A stretch of 64,000 nucleotides of DNA, from the NCBI RefSeq assembly GCF_014805625.2, contig NW_023998414.1:10251212-10315211 (forward strand), read 5' to 3'. Below the pieces are notes generated by a model. The model did no database searches and was not told the DNA's origin. It saw only the letters and a list, made by a program, of their open reading frames with translations. The translations under genes and the position numbers were made by a program. Of the stretch, positions 12,281 through 24,250 are shown in pieces. Position 1 is the stretch's first letter. Every line of letters starts with the position of its first letter. Source of the stretch: Glossina fuscipes (Eukaryota; Arthropoda; Insecta; Diptera; Glossinidae).

Positions 12281-13168
12281 CGTGTACTTTAGTGCGACGA
12301 TTTTTGGTAAGGACCGAGTATATTGGCGCAACAATATGAATACAAATCCTTTGATTTTTTAATTGATTTAATATGATCAACCATTCGGATTTAATATCAT
12401 CAACTCATTCGTGTAAGACGTTGATGGCAAAACGAGGCATGGAGATGATCATATCCGTGCGGGTGAGCACATTTTCCATTTTTCATCTTTTAAGAATTGC
12501 GGACATAAAGGCGAGAGAATAAAAAAAGTGTCCAAATTTTATCTATGCACATAGCTCTCAGGTTTCCATCTCAAGACTTGCGATTCTCAAAGTTGTAGGA
12601 AGTAAACGAAAGATTATTTGGCGAATCGTCACCTACTCCAATCAGTAATATACCAATACTTTACACAGTTGGGCACATAATTGCTCGCATAGAAGCGTCG
12701 TATCAGCAACTGGCCCATGGTTGGCCCATAAATGTAGCTACGAAGCTAAAGGCCATATTATATGATGTAACTTAGTTTAGAGGGAGCTTTTGAAAAATAA
12801 AAATTTATATAATGATCCCAATTTATCTATTTTACACTTAAAAACTTACGTCTGTATATAAAATATAGTTAACAAGGTAAAATCCATTTATCGTATATTA
12901 CAAAAGAATCGAGAAAACATTATTTAATATACGATAGATGATTTTAATTTTCTACACTTCTACATTCAGAAAATAGAAAGGCAGCATTTCACAGTTAATT
13001 ACATTAAATAAAAATTTTTCAAGCAAGTCCAAGTGACAAAAGTGAGACTTTAAAATTTGACATCTTCTTTTCTTAATTAACAATTTATGAGGTAAATATA
13101 GCAGATTAAGTAAATCAAGTGTGATAAGAGCGGCGTTGATATATTTATCAACGTAAATTTCATTATTA

Positions 13169-13740
13169 GGTGTACATATAAATTCTTGCTGTTAAAATTG
13201 TTTGTCTTATGAAACGTATTTTACCCGTTACCGAAATTTCAGCTATGTATAACTATGGATATTAGTGCTTGAATGTTGTAAGTTTCAGTCCATTACAAGC
13301 TGTCTGTTTAGTGTATATGAAAGTTTAAAGAGATGAATGTCATTTATGGAATTGCAGCCAAAGTTACGAACGAAGGAACGCTTAAGTTGGCTTCAAATGA
13401 AATTGCAATCCCGGAAATAATTGTCTCAATGTAGACTGGGAAATTTTACCGCATCCCGCGGTTTTCGCCAGACATTCGCCAGACGTTCGTTTACCTCTTA
13501 TTCAGGCCGATGTAATCATAGTTAGCAAGTCAGCAATTAACCAAATTGAAAGATGTATGAAAATGGGACGATGACCCTCAAGTTTCTACGACGATGGCAT
13601 CCATAAGCTACACACGGTATATGGCAAGAGACCGTAGATAATGATGACACATATTTCGATTATTAAACTATGTAAGAAGTATGTATATTTTATATATTGT
13701 CGAATTAAATGAAAAACCGGCAGGCATTTATTTGTACACC
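13169..13740 (+). mobile_element. Internally deleted mariner element with both TIRs and TA flanks
   Basis: The left terminus GGTGTACATATAAATTC starts at 13169 after TA (13167-13168). The right terminus, reverse-complemented, reads GGTGTACAAATAAATGC and ends at 13740, followed by TA (13741-13742). The C-terminus of a mariner transposase survives on the plus strand: FYDDGIHKLHTVYGK from 13584 (family: FYxRGIHKLPERWQK), then after a frameshift ETVDNDDTYFDY and a stop at 13664-13666 (family: VVxNDGQYFD). The N-terminal and catalytic regions are lost. At 572 bp it is a deletion derivative of a roughly 1.3-kb element; the full length is family knowledge. Confidence 0.8.
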
Positions 13741-13974
13741 TATTAATGTTTTTCGTTTAGTCATGTTTCGTAAAACGGTCGACGCTAGCTAGCTTCTAGT
13801 GATTGCAGTCAAATTAAGTCCCGACTTTCATTGAATTTATACGATTATGGCGATCACCAGTTAACTATTTTATGAAACGATGCGCTTAGTATCTTTTAGC
13901 CGATATGCTATTAGGTTCTGCTGGGAAAAATGGCCAAGCGATTATTCGTGATTATATGACATCAATTCAAATAT

Positions 13975-14041
13975 ATTTTACATATGTGTAAGTAGGATAA
14001 ACGTCAAATAGATTTTACATATGTGTAAGTAGGATAAACGT
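13975..14041. repeat. 30-bp direct repeat, two copies
   Basis: The 30 bases at 13975-14004 are repeated exactly at 14012-14041, giving a period of 37. The unit includes ACATATGTGTAAGTAGG. No known function. It lies just right of a decayed mariner element. Confidence 0.95.
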
Positions 14042-15235
14042 TCTTTTACGCTAGCATACACGCACACGTTAAGGGGACTGAGGATTGAGGATTTTATCTC
14101 CATTAATTGTATCAAATATGTGCATTTCATAAGGAGTTTTTAGTCTATTTATCTTTTGAATATGTATATGTATATATCGATGCGTATGTATGTCACGTGT
14201 ATGTAACGTCGAGCTGTTTTAATAAACGGCACTTATTATTGTTGTATTCGTACTATTTCCACCTTCAGCATATATAAAAGATTGTCATAATAATGCACGA
14301 TTTCATACATTGCAACAAGTCGGGATATATAGAACCATTTGCGATTTTCTAAATTCATTTGAATATACGATCATCTCCATGTTCACCATTACGCGCATCA
14401 GTCGCAAATAAGCAATTAGAACAGATTTAGACATGCATACATTATGAACGAAGGTTATATATATATATATATATATATGTATTTTGACTGTGGCATTTGC
14501 ACACCTGGTGCTCTAATTTTCGCGCATGATTGTTCTCTTCAGGTATTAACGACTTGAATATAAAGCTAAAGCTAAACGGAAGTCTCTTGTGGAAAAAGTT
14601 TCTTGAAGTTCTTCTTGAAAAGCAATCATAATAAGTATAAAATAAAAGAAAAAAAAGTCTAAATATAATAATAATAATAATAATAATAATTGAACAGATG
14701 ACTGTAACGAATAAGATTTTAATTAGTTTCATTCGCTATTGTAAACAAAGGGTGGGGTAGAAGGAAACAAAAAGTAATTATAAAACCATCGAACGTATGT
14801 AAAAAAAAAAATAATAATAATAATAATGCAAAAAAGTAAAAGAAAATGTGGCTCGTACAGAACAAGCATTATCCTCTATTGTAGGATTATAGATGTGAAA
14901 GCATCTCGAGCGATATAACATTTCATTGCACCGATATAATGGCGACATAAGTACGTTTCGAGACTCGAAGTACTCGTATAATCATCTACTTAGAATATTA
15001 TAATCGATTATCAAAAAATATTATATCTAGAAGATTTATTATTTATTACATAAGTCTTAGTAAGAAATTTTTTTGTTTTGAGAAAACTATGATCATCGCT
15101 GGGGATCACAAATTACCTTTGATTTCTCTCGATTTATACAATAAATCATCAAATAATTGTGAGGCTATCAAGCTAAAAATTTCTTCAAATGCTGTGAATT
15201 TCATCCCTTTTTTAGTTTTTCTTTTTATGTTCTAT
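14042..15235. other. Gene-free AT-rich stretch
   Basis: No supported gene or recognised transposon. Contains (TA)n at 14457-14478 and (AAT)n at about 14664-14690 and 14811-14826. Open frames here are short and low-complexity. Confidence 0.65.
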
Positions 15236-15600
15236 TATACCCTACACCATTTGTGGTACAAGGGTATATTAAGTTTGTACGGATGGTTACAACATACAAA
15301 AGTGCTTCGGATAGTCGCATCATTTTTTTATAATCCATCGATTTAGAAATATACAGAATTACTTTCGGAATTGATTTAAACTTATCTGCCCCTCATCGGT
15401 ACATTTTGTGATTCTTGTCTTCCACCTATAGGGCACAATTTTCGAGATATATTAATGAAATTTGTTTTATAGATCTGTTTTGACCCTAGAACGAACACTC
15501 TTGAAAATCATTTGAATCCGACGTCTATTTCGACTACTTGTTGTATAGAAAAATTATTTTACGATGGTGTAAGGTATTCAACGGTTAGGCATAGCCCACA
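15235..15600 (+). repeat. Interspersed repeat family B, copy 6 (good left terminus)
   Basis: Starts with the family-B terminus ATACCCTACACCATTTGTGG, which holds an imperfect palindrome, then TACAAGGGTATATTAAG. It continues with 'tttagaaatatacagaatta', 'gaattgatttaaacttatct', 'gggcacaattttcgagat' and 'tttgaccctagaacg'. Non-coding. Confidence 0.7.
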
Positions 15601-15885
15601 ATAATGCTTGTATTTGTCTTGTTTTGGTTTATGAATACCAAGCTTATTAAGGAGGTCTACATTTCCTGCTCCCTTTGCTATCTATATAGAATAAAAGAGA
15701 CAACAGACAGGGAGCTATGGACTTCTTAGATTATTTTGGAGTTTTTTTTTTGCTTCCTTTGCTTGGCTAGTAGTAGACCTTTAGATTAGTTGTTGTTGTT
15801 GTTGTTATTATTATATTTTTTTTTACGTAACTTACCAGCCCTATCAAAGTCTCTTTAGGCAAACAAAGCTCGATTGTGTAAATAT

Positions 15886-15918
<33 letters not shown>

Positions 15919-17763
15919 AGACGAAGAAGAAGAAGAAAATTATGAGGCAAAAGAAAATTCAATTTAGTTTCACATACAATCGTAATTACGATCACAAACA
16001 ATGGTTATGACTATGATTTCCGGTAAATTAATTGTAGGCGAACATTTTTCTTTATTTCATTTCATAAAACAACATTTGATGACTAACATGAAATATTTTA
16101 ATAAGACAGACGCTTGCAAAATAAAAATCTAATGTTAAAATTAATGAAATCGATAGGAGAATAAGAAAAAGAAATCGAAAAGCAAAGAAAGCGATATAAA
16201 ACTTTTACTGAGATGTTTGCTGGGAGATTTTATTAATTCCATTAAAAATTGATTAAATTTGGAAAGTTCGTATCCGACAATCATAAAATACAAATATGCA
16301 AAATTTATTATAGCAAAATATTTTAGTAATAATTTTTTGGTAAAAGTAACGAACGATCATAAGAAATCAAAGAAATTTAAAAGAAAAGAACTTACAGCAG
16401 AGATATGATTGAAAAATGTTATCAAGACATTATTCCTCTTCTCATTAGAACTTGAATTTGAAAAAAAAAAGAAGAAAAAATCTTTTAGAAAGTTATGCAT
16501 TACTATTTGCATTTGAATTTAACTGCGGTACAGACGTTTTTCGAAAAGACAATCTTATGATGTCATATGTGTAGTAACACGTAGTAACGTGTTGGTAACT
16601 TCCGTGCCAAAGTAATATAAAGTTTTCCTGTATACCGTAGAAAATTTTTATATTTCTGCAATTTTCTAAAAAATTCATCTCATCTTGAGTTTGCATTGTC
16701 CCGAAAGTCTTATTCGTAGGAGTGATCCGTATAATGAATTGATTGCTTAAGTTTCTTGCTTTTACTTTATTTAAAAGAATTTCTTTACGAGTTTCACGTT
16801 AAATCCGCAGTTCGGAACAGTTTGAAGAAATGTCACTATGCGAGTTTTTTTATTACCAACTAATTGATTCAATTTGTATTTAAAATGGATAGAAAATGAG
16901 CAGTTAGGCGGACAGACAGATAGGTGGACAAACGATCATAGATCATTATTTATGAAAATTTCATTGGATATTTGTAAAGTATAACGCATTCTGCATATAT
17001 AAGAAATGGATTTAGTTTGAGCGTTACTCTAACCACTAACTGTTAGGAACGATGAAAACTTATTTCTTGCACAATATCTTTCGTTAGAATTTATTACGTG
17101 TATGAAATTGAAAAATGTTTATTTATTGATTTATTATTTATTTATTTATTTATTTATTTTTTTCTTGGTGGCATAAGCCTTACTGATAAGGATTTTCATT
17201 TCTTTTTGGAACAACACATACATACAAATGTTTGAATAGAAGGCAAATATGTTCAGTATATTGTAGCGGTAATAGACCATAGCCTTGATGTACAAGGCTC
17301 ATGGTTGATATTATATTCTTATAACTGTTATTATTATTATTTTTTTTATTTTTATTTATTTTATACTACCTTCGACTATGCGTTCATCGTGGGTGTTTGT
17401 TTTCAAACAAATCTGCACACACTCATTTATACTTGTCGATGGCGGTTTTTGTTCTCCGACTATTTTCAACTGAAAACAAGTTTTTCTGTAATACGTTCAG
17501 ATTCAAAATCTAATAAAATATTTAAAATATTTTTTAATATCATTTAGAAAAATATTTATTCACGTAATTATTTAACGGAAAAAAAAAAAAAAAAGAAAAA
17601 AAACAAAAGCACAAACGAATTATATTAAACGGTTTTAAAGCGAAACACGCGTTATCTGTTATTTTAAGCTGAGTACTGTGAAACACAAATACTACACTAA
17701 TATGCTCGTACACTGGCCCGTGTTTAAGAAGCTCGAAAACATTTCGAATACTAAATAAAAAAG

Positions 17764-17796
<33 letters not shown>

Positions 17797-18500
17797 AAAA
17801 AAAAACCAAACAAAAAAAAAAAAAAAGAAGGAAAACACACTGAAAGACAACAACAACAACAATAATAATATATACATACAAACAAAACACATAATACAGT
17901 AAAACATACCACCGGGAGATACTCAGATGCAGGCAAATAAATACTCTGTACTCTATTGGTGCTGACGATGGTGACGATGACGGCAACGGTGTTATTGTGG
18001 TAGTGGTAGCGATTATGTAGTAGTAGTGTTGGGGTGGTGATTGTGGTGCTGGTGGTGGTGGAGGGTTTTCTTGTATTTTACTTTGTGTACATATATTCAA
18101 CGTGTTTCGTGTACACGTTATACGCGGAGAAATAATCTCACAAACAAAAATTACAGTAAAGTTTAAACTCAATTTTTAGCTTAGACACGTACATAACAAT
18201 ATATATTTATATATATATATATATATACATATACATAGTAGCAGAGTAGAGGAATAAAGAAAGCACGCTACAATCGTAGCATATTTAATGAAAGAGAATT
18301 GTGCAAAAAGAGAGACAGACGATTAGTATGAGATCAAAAATTAGAGTTTGTACTCACCATACACATGCATACATGCGTATACAACAAACATATATATGTG
18401 TTGATATCTTTTTAGAAGACAGCTGCTGGATACTTGCAACATACAGCGCACACATATCTCTGAACGCATTTAATGCTTAATTCAATTGTATGAAATTACA
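15600..18500. other. Gene-free stretch, low-complexity and microsatellite-rich
   Basis: No supported gene. Contains a 30-base A run (15887-15916), (TTTA)n at 17118-17160, (TA)n at about 17766-17791 and 18205-18227, A-runs at 17578-17600 and 17792-17826, and a G/T-rich imperfect GGT/TAG repeat at 17984-18066. A 210-codon minus frame over the last part is built from these repeats (poly-F, poly-V, IYIY and PPPP stretches) and is not a credible gene. Confidence 0.65.
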
Positions 18501-18659
18501 CATCTCTTCAAATCAGTGTTCCCCAAATTTGGCTTGCGCGAAGAATAGACATTTTTAAATGCTATATATGAAGAATCTAAGATAATTTGCACATAAACAA
18601 AACTAATATTACGGGCTTGCATGTATTTGAATCATGGTTTCTGTTGAAAAAGGCATTTA

Positions 18660-19130
18660 TTAAGGCAAGTTGGTACAATGAAGCGTTGTCATGCAAGACA
18701 TGGATTCTTTTCAACTGGCGTTGGTAGACATCTGCAGCAACGTTAGCAGTTCGTAATACGCTACATCTTGTTGGTCGCATCATAAGGACAGCAAAATTTT
18801 GTGACCATGAATATTCTGCTTCAGTGTCGATGCGTATGGCTCTTCTCGATTAACCCATGACTTTTTGCACTGGGGATTATCAAAATAGATCGACCTTTCT
18901 TCGCCAGTCCAAAATACGCCAGAGAAAAATCTTCTTTTATTGCCTGGGATGCAATGAGACAGCGATGTTAAAATAATAGCCCTTTTTTCCTTCTTTTGGA
19001 TCTTTCGCATTGCCTGTAAATATCTAGAAATAGAGGATTCATCCACTGCTAAGCTGTTTAACAGTTGGCTTTTCGTCCAATAAGTCTTACAAATTTATTG
19101 CGTTCGAACTTTTTCGGAACAGCGTTGTTT
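18660..19130 (-). pseudogene. Decayed mariner transposase
   Basis: Reading leftward on the minus strand: PKKFE at about 19105-19120 (family: RPKKFED), LLDEKPTVKQL, VDESSISRYLQAMRKIQKK (the HTH linker region), RRFFSGVFWTGEERSIYFDNP (family: GDEKWIYFDNP), KKSWVNREEP, LKQNIHGHKILLSL, then a stop, D-Q-Q-D-V-A-Y-Y-E-L-L, a frameshift to NVAADVYQRQLKRI, and VLHDNASLYQLAL. The first catalytic Asp position reads Glu (TGEE instead of TGDE). The block between QLKRI and VLHDNA is about 20 residues shorter than usual. The region after HDNA is lost. At least one stop and three frame breaks make it a dead copy. No clear TIRs were found around it. Confidence 0.8.
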
Positions 19131-19719
19131 TCCAAAAGCAAAAGTAGTACCAGTAAAACAACTGTAACCACAAGTTGGAAAACTGATGTTTGAAATCGAA
19201 TGAAATTTGGATGCATTTCGTCTGAACGTTTCGTCTAAAAGTCAAAAGTCTAAAAGTAATATGGATTTGTCAATAGTGACGACATCTATAAACATATACA
19301 TTCTACGAACTTATTGAGTGACATATTACATAACATAAATATTTGTATAGGTCGCGATTTTTATTACAAGAAAGATAACCTCATTAAAATACGATAAGGT
19401 AATCATTCGACAATGTTTAACGAAATGTAAGCTTTACTCTAATTTTATAATTGGAGGACCTCTTAGCTCTTTTTCAAGTTTTTTATTGCTAATTAAAAAA
19501 CAATTGAAGAAAATTATTAAGAGTTGAACCACTTTAGAAAAATAGCTTTATATGTCAAAAATCAAAAAAAAAAAAAAAAAAAAAATAGTAAGGAAAGCCA
19601 TGTGGATATATTCAATCACTAATATGATGTTCAAAATTGTGCTCCCGTTAGGCCTACGCATGCACATCACCCCATTCAGCAACATATGAAAACTAAGGCT
19701 GAAAGGTTATAATATGGTT

Positions 19720-19960
19720 TTTGAAAACCGCCCTCAGGTGTTTTCTATACCCATCACATCATGTGGTTATATTAAGTTTGTACGCATGTATATAACACCC
19801 AAACAGACATGGACCCATCTTTTATTGTGGCGATACATTCAGAACAACTTTCTCGATCGATTTGTTTTGACAATGTTTCAGATCGGACCGCTTTTCGACC
19901 ACTTTCCATATAACGCCTTATTTTGAAAAGCCATTATATGAATGTCTATATGAAACAAAG
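19720..19960 (+). repeat. Interspersed repeat family B, copy 7
   Basis: Contains TATATTAAGTTTGTACGCATG, TATAACACCCAAACAGAC, 'cgatcgatttgttttgac', 'gatcggaccgcttttcgacc' and 'ccatataacgccttatttt'. Short open frames in it are incidental. Confidence 0.65.
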
Positions 19961-20035
19961 TGGTATAGCTGGGCACTCTATAGCATTGTTTTATTGAAAA
20001 ATTCACCAAAACAATCATGACACACAATTCACACA

Positions 20036-20194
20036 ATGTCAAATTTAAAGGACATAATAAGGATGTGCGTTGTGAGTAACTTTGCTGGTCTTACCATGGC
20101 TAAAATTGCAGATTATTTTAATTTTTTTAATGTCTATAGGACATTTAAGAAGAATATAAATGGCAGGCGGGAATCATTTAGTGCCAATACGTAG
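20036..20194 (+). pseudogene. Possible Tc1-type transposase N-terminal HTH remnant
   Basis: A 52-codon open frame from ATG at 20036 to TAG at 20192 reads AGLTMAKIADYF, then NVYRTFKKN and NGRRESFSANT. This follows the pattern of the first helix-turn-helix of Tc1-like transposases (AGLSxxxIAxxLxxxxSTVxRTxKRY) and a short GR-rich linker. The linker does not continue into the catalytic domain and the frame stops there. Similarity is weak and judged by eye. Confidence 0.35.
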
Positions 20195-20590
20195 GCGCAA
20201 TACTAAAAGAATCCCTTATCTTACTGACAAGTAAGCCGATTGCAACTATTTTTTTCATTTAATTCATTTGAAATTTTTGCTTAAAATTTGATTTTTTTGA
20301 AGCTTGTCTCAAACACAGGAATCCGTTCGAATCTCAAGACTGCCTTAAACTTAACTTGAACGAATCCAGTAACAAGTTACCACTTAAGTACTTGAAAATT
20401 TCCCATTCTAAAAGTGGACAAGTTAACACACTCACACCATCAAGTCTGTAAGAAGGTAATATGTCACCTCCGAACCAAAAGTAATATTTCTTCTTCCGTT
20501 TCTATCACATATAAGGTATAAGCTAATGTGTCGTCAATGATAAGAAAATGCGTCTCATATATAAGACAATTGGTAGAAAAAGTCTATCAA

Positions 20591-20606
20591 AATTATATAT
20601 ATATAA

Positions 20607-20639
<33 letters not shown>

Positions 20640-20640
20640 C
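20591..20640. repeat. (TA)n and (TG)n compound microsatellite
   Basis: Interrupted TA repeat at 20595-20619 followed by TG repeats to about 20640. Ordinary simple repeat. Confidence 0.9.
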
Positions 20641-21354
20641 ACATTTTCTCTCTTCACGTTATGAGTGATGGTTGTGTGAAAGCATTGCAGATAATAATGA
20701 AACTAGCATACTTTCCGCATATGGTAGGTGATATCAAAAGAAAAAACAAAAAAAAAAAAGAAAAGAAAAACATAAGAAATTTCTTTAAAACGAGTCCATA
20801 TACAATTAAACTAAATTGTATAGTAATTTATACCCTTGTTATGTTGATGGCTTAGATCATTGCATATGAAAATGAATAAATGAGTCTTAACTGCAGTTCT
20901 ATCCAACCGACAACGCAAATACATTCAGTATATTTTCTCAAAAAATTTATTGTTGTTATTGTTGTTGTTGTTGTTAAATTATTATATACATTCGTAAATA
21001 TAGAATTGCATCGAGCGAATAAGAAAATTAAAAATTAAGCTTGCCATACTGTCTGTGATAACCGTTCGAACAAACGATCGTTCGAAAATCTATTCTTTGT
21101 ATTCTTTCTGATTCGTTCTATTCTTTATGGATTCGCAAATGTTCGTTTTTTCATATAACGATGATTTGAGTAGCAAGCAGTTGAGAGCAAGCAAAAGAAT
21201 TATCGCAATCCAATATTCGAAGGAACTAGAACCATACGACTTTTAAAGAATAGAAATATGTTTAAGAGATCCCTAGACAGTGTATTGAGATTATGTTATT
21301 ATATGTCTTCCTAACAAAATTTGACGGAATTGTTTTGTTTCAAGTTCCGCATCA

Positions 21355-21620
21355 GTAGCCGATTAGTTTAAGAATCGTCACTACCGAGTCAATGTTGCTA
21401 GGTTCAAAACTCGGCATGCTTAAGCAACCATAGCTGGCCGTATCTCTTTAGCGAACGCTCAGTCGGTAAAGGCATAACATCCATCGATTCGACATTCGCC
21501 TCATCCATCGAATTTTGCAAGATTTCGTTTTTCTAGTTAGACTACGGACAATCCACCAAACATAATCGCTGTTCAGTGTGCGCGGGTTCAAATTACAGTG
21601 CAATATAGTGTACTTGCTTG
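21355..21620 (+). repeat. tRNA-like SINE copy
   Basis: An internal RNA polymerase III-like promoter is visible: an A-box-like TAGCCGATTAGT (21356-21367) and a B-box-like GGTTCAAAACT (21401-21411), 33 nt apart, as in tRNA-derived SINEs. It is followed by a body containing CGCTCAGTCGGTAAA, shared with copies at about 39.4, 55.5 and 63.05 kb. A second B-box-like GGTTCAAATTAC occurs at about 21585. No cloverleaf with a proper acceptor stem can be drawn, so it is not a functional tRNA gene. Confidence 0.45.
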
Positions 21621-22758
21621 TAGCTTGTGTAAAAAAAGGAGTAGAGTAAATTTCCTTTTCATTTTTTTTATTTTTTTATTTTTTTTTTTTTTTTAGGACC
21701 AATCATTAAGGGTATGTCAGAAGACTGTACTATGATGGCAGAATATATTTTTATTTTTTTCTAGAAAGTTTACAGAAATCATTATATAATTGTAGCACTA
21801 GTTGAAGAAAACTTAATGTTAAAACGGGACATATACACGAGACTAAACGATCGATGAGCACTTTGTTTTTGTTTGAATCACTATTAGACGAACGGGATTA
21901 CATGAAAAAATGCAGCTGAAAATAACTTATATCTAAGGTCATGCATTATAGTCACCAGAGGCAGTCAACAGAGAGAGATAGATCACCTATGCACCTTGCA
22001 ATTAAGGCTAGTGTGGTTTGCATTTTGCAATTTTCCTGTAGTTTTTCTTTTTTTTCATCACAACATTTATAGTTTTTTTTTTTTTTTTTTTTCTTTTTCA
22101 TTAAACGGAATGTCACCAAAAACCCTACTGTTTAGTTATCGTTAGTCATTTTCGGTTATCGAAGTTTATGTTTAATTAAAAATTAAATCATATCAATATA
22201 TTTATATGTAAAAGGTAGATAGATGTATGCGTCGACTTTTGAGGTTATTTTTAACTCATCATTTAAATTGTTTGGGATATTTTAGAATAAATAACCGAAT
22301 ATCTCTTTCCTAACCTTGCTTTGCTTAAATCTTTGTATGACGACCGGTTTTATATATACGTTTGTAGAATAACAACGAAGAAACTTTGTTTTTTTTTTTT
22401 TTTTTACAACAAATGTTTAACCACTAAAACCTCATGACTTCAACAATTGTATGTTAAAAAAATCCCTTCAGGTATGTCTTGAGTTACACTTTTTTTACGT
22501 TCAAATATAATTGATAGGTTTTTTTTTTCTTTTCCTTTTTTTTCTTGTTTTAACGTCAAATACTTAATGACCAAATTTTTCGTTACCTTTCACTTCATAC
22601 AGATGAACGTGCATACATGTGAAAATGCACGTAGATCTCTATATTTACACCACATAGGCAAACATAAACAAACTCGAAATAAAGCAAAAAAGTAATAAAA
22701 AAACAAAAAAAAAAAAAAAGAAATAAAAGAGATTGAAAGCAGCAATCAAAGCATGTGT

Positions 22759-22760
<2 letters not shown>

Positions 22761-22799
<39 letters not shown>
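22761..22799. repeat. (TA)n microsatellite
   Basis: Nineteen uninterrupted TA dinucleotides, close to poly(A) at 22708-22719 and a 27-base T run at 22862-22888. Confidence 0.95.
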
Positions 22800-22801
<2 letters not shown>

Positions 22802-23254
22802 TGTAAAGCCTTTAAGCGGGTATAGTGCCTCTTAAATAATTGCATATAAGCTAATGTAAGTTGTTTTTTTTTTTTTTTTTTTTTTTTTAAAGAAATGTTC
22901 AATTTTCATGCTTACCACGAAGAGGTCTATTACACTTGCTATTCCCTTCGCAACGCCTAGAAATCTGCATCAGAAAGCTTACGCACATCCTACGCAATTC
23001 ATTTTAATAAATAGACTCACAAAAAAAAAAAATAAAAAAAAAAAAAATGTTGAAAATTAGTATAGTTTTTGTCAATAATTTTGAACACACCTTTCGGATC
23101 CAATTTTTTTCATTCATAATCACTTCAACGCGGTAAAGTGAAACGAAAGTTTGCCGCAAAAACGGGCTACTTTTCCGGCTATTATTCTTACCGGTGAATC
23201 GTTTTAATCTGCTCTAAAGGTTTCTACTCCCTCCTATAACATTTATTTATGATC

Positions 23255-23600
23255 TGCATACCATGCATCACTTGTGGTACAAGGATGTACTAAGTCTGTG
23301 CGGATGTATGCAACACCGAGAAGGACTTACGATACGCTCATGTTCTATTATACCGATCGATGTAGGGACACTTTTTGAATAAATTTAAACTTGTCTGTCC
23401 CCATGTCCATCTATCCGTCTTATTTTCTTGTGTTCGATCCCATAAAAAATCGCAATTATTTAAATATTTTGATGAAATCTAACACAAAGTCGTGTTTTGG
23501 GTCTACGACGAGCTCTATTCAAAATGGTTCAGGTCTTTCCTTATAGGGCCTTATTTTAGAAAACCGTCATACAAATATCCGCCGCCGCTCCTTATAATTT
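23255..23600 (+). repeat. Interspersed repeat family B, copy 8
   Basis: Left terminus 'ccatgcatcacttgtggtac' then AAGGATGTACTAAG. Inside: 'gcaacaccgagaaggactta', 'ataccgatcgatgtaggg', 'ataaatttaaacttgtctgt' and 'agaaaaccgtcatacaa'. Non-coding. It is followed directly by a family A copy. Confidence 0.65.
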
Positions 23601-23679
23601 TCTTACCTCTTTCGGTGTAGATTTGAAATTAAATACACAATTAACGAAAAAAAAAAATTATGTATATTAACATTTTATC

Positions 23680-24250
23680 GTACCCATCAATGAAGGAAGA
23701 CGGGTATACTCATTTTGACAGAACGTTTGCAACGGCGAGAGGGAAGCATCAGAGACCCCACAAAGTATATGTATATTCGTGATGAGCATCAAATTGTAAA
23801 TCGATTTAAGTATATCCGTCTGTACGTCTGTTGTAAACATTCACCAGGCCGCGAAGATGAAGCTATAGACTTTAAATTTTTTTCCGAAAAATCGGAAGTT
23901 CTTGCACGCAGATTGGTATAGCAAATGAGCTAAATCGGTTCAAGGCCACGCCCATTGCACCACGTAAAGTGAGAACATTCCTGTTTTTCAAAAGGAATAA
24001 AAAAATTGGTTCTTATCTCATTGCACATAAAGTATAGCTATAACTTTTTAAAGGATACGCCTACAACGCCTACACAACTATGCGATAAAAATTTTTTTTT
24101 TTTGAAAATAGAAAAAATCGGCCGCGCCCACTTCATTTTATAGAGGATGAAAATCAAGCTCTTTTACTGTTTCTGATGCCTTTTTTTTTTTAAGATAACG
24201 ACGATGGGTATAAAAGATTCGATCACGACCGAATATAGTTTTCGTTTTTG
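23680..24250 (+). repeat. Interspersed repeat family A, copy 2 (near complete)
   Basis: Begins TACCCATCAATGAAGG and shows AGAACGTTTGCAACGGCGAG, 'accccacaaagtatatg', 'cgtgatgagcatcaaat' and 'cgatttaagtatatccgtct'. It ends GATGGGTATAAAAGATTCG followed by ATCACGACCGAATATAG, where ATTCG...CGAAT can fold into a short stem. The outer TACCCATC / GATGGGTA pair is an inverted terminal match. Confidence 0.7.

Noticed and set aside
17540..18172. 210-codon minus-strand open frame
   Set aside because: Made of poly-P, poly-V, IYIY and poly-F stretches that come from microsatellites and A/T runs. No domain, and composition unlike the real genes here.
18514..18533. CAGTGTTCCCCAAATTTGGC, resembling a hAT terminus
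   Set aside because: No inverted partner found within a few kb, and it lies beside a mariner remnant. A single-end match is not enough.
20325..20345. CCGTTCGAATCTC, a B-box-like string
   Set aside because: No A-box at tRNA spacing and no cloverleaf, so it is neither a tRNA nor a supported SINE.
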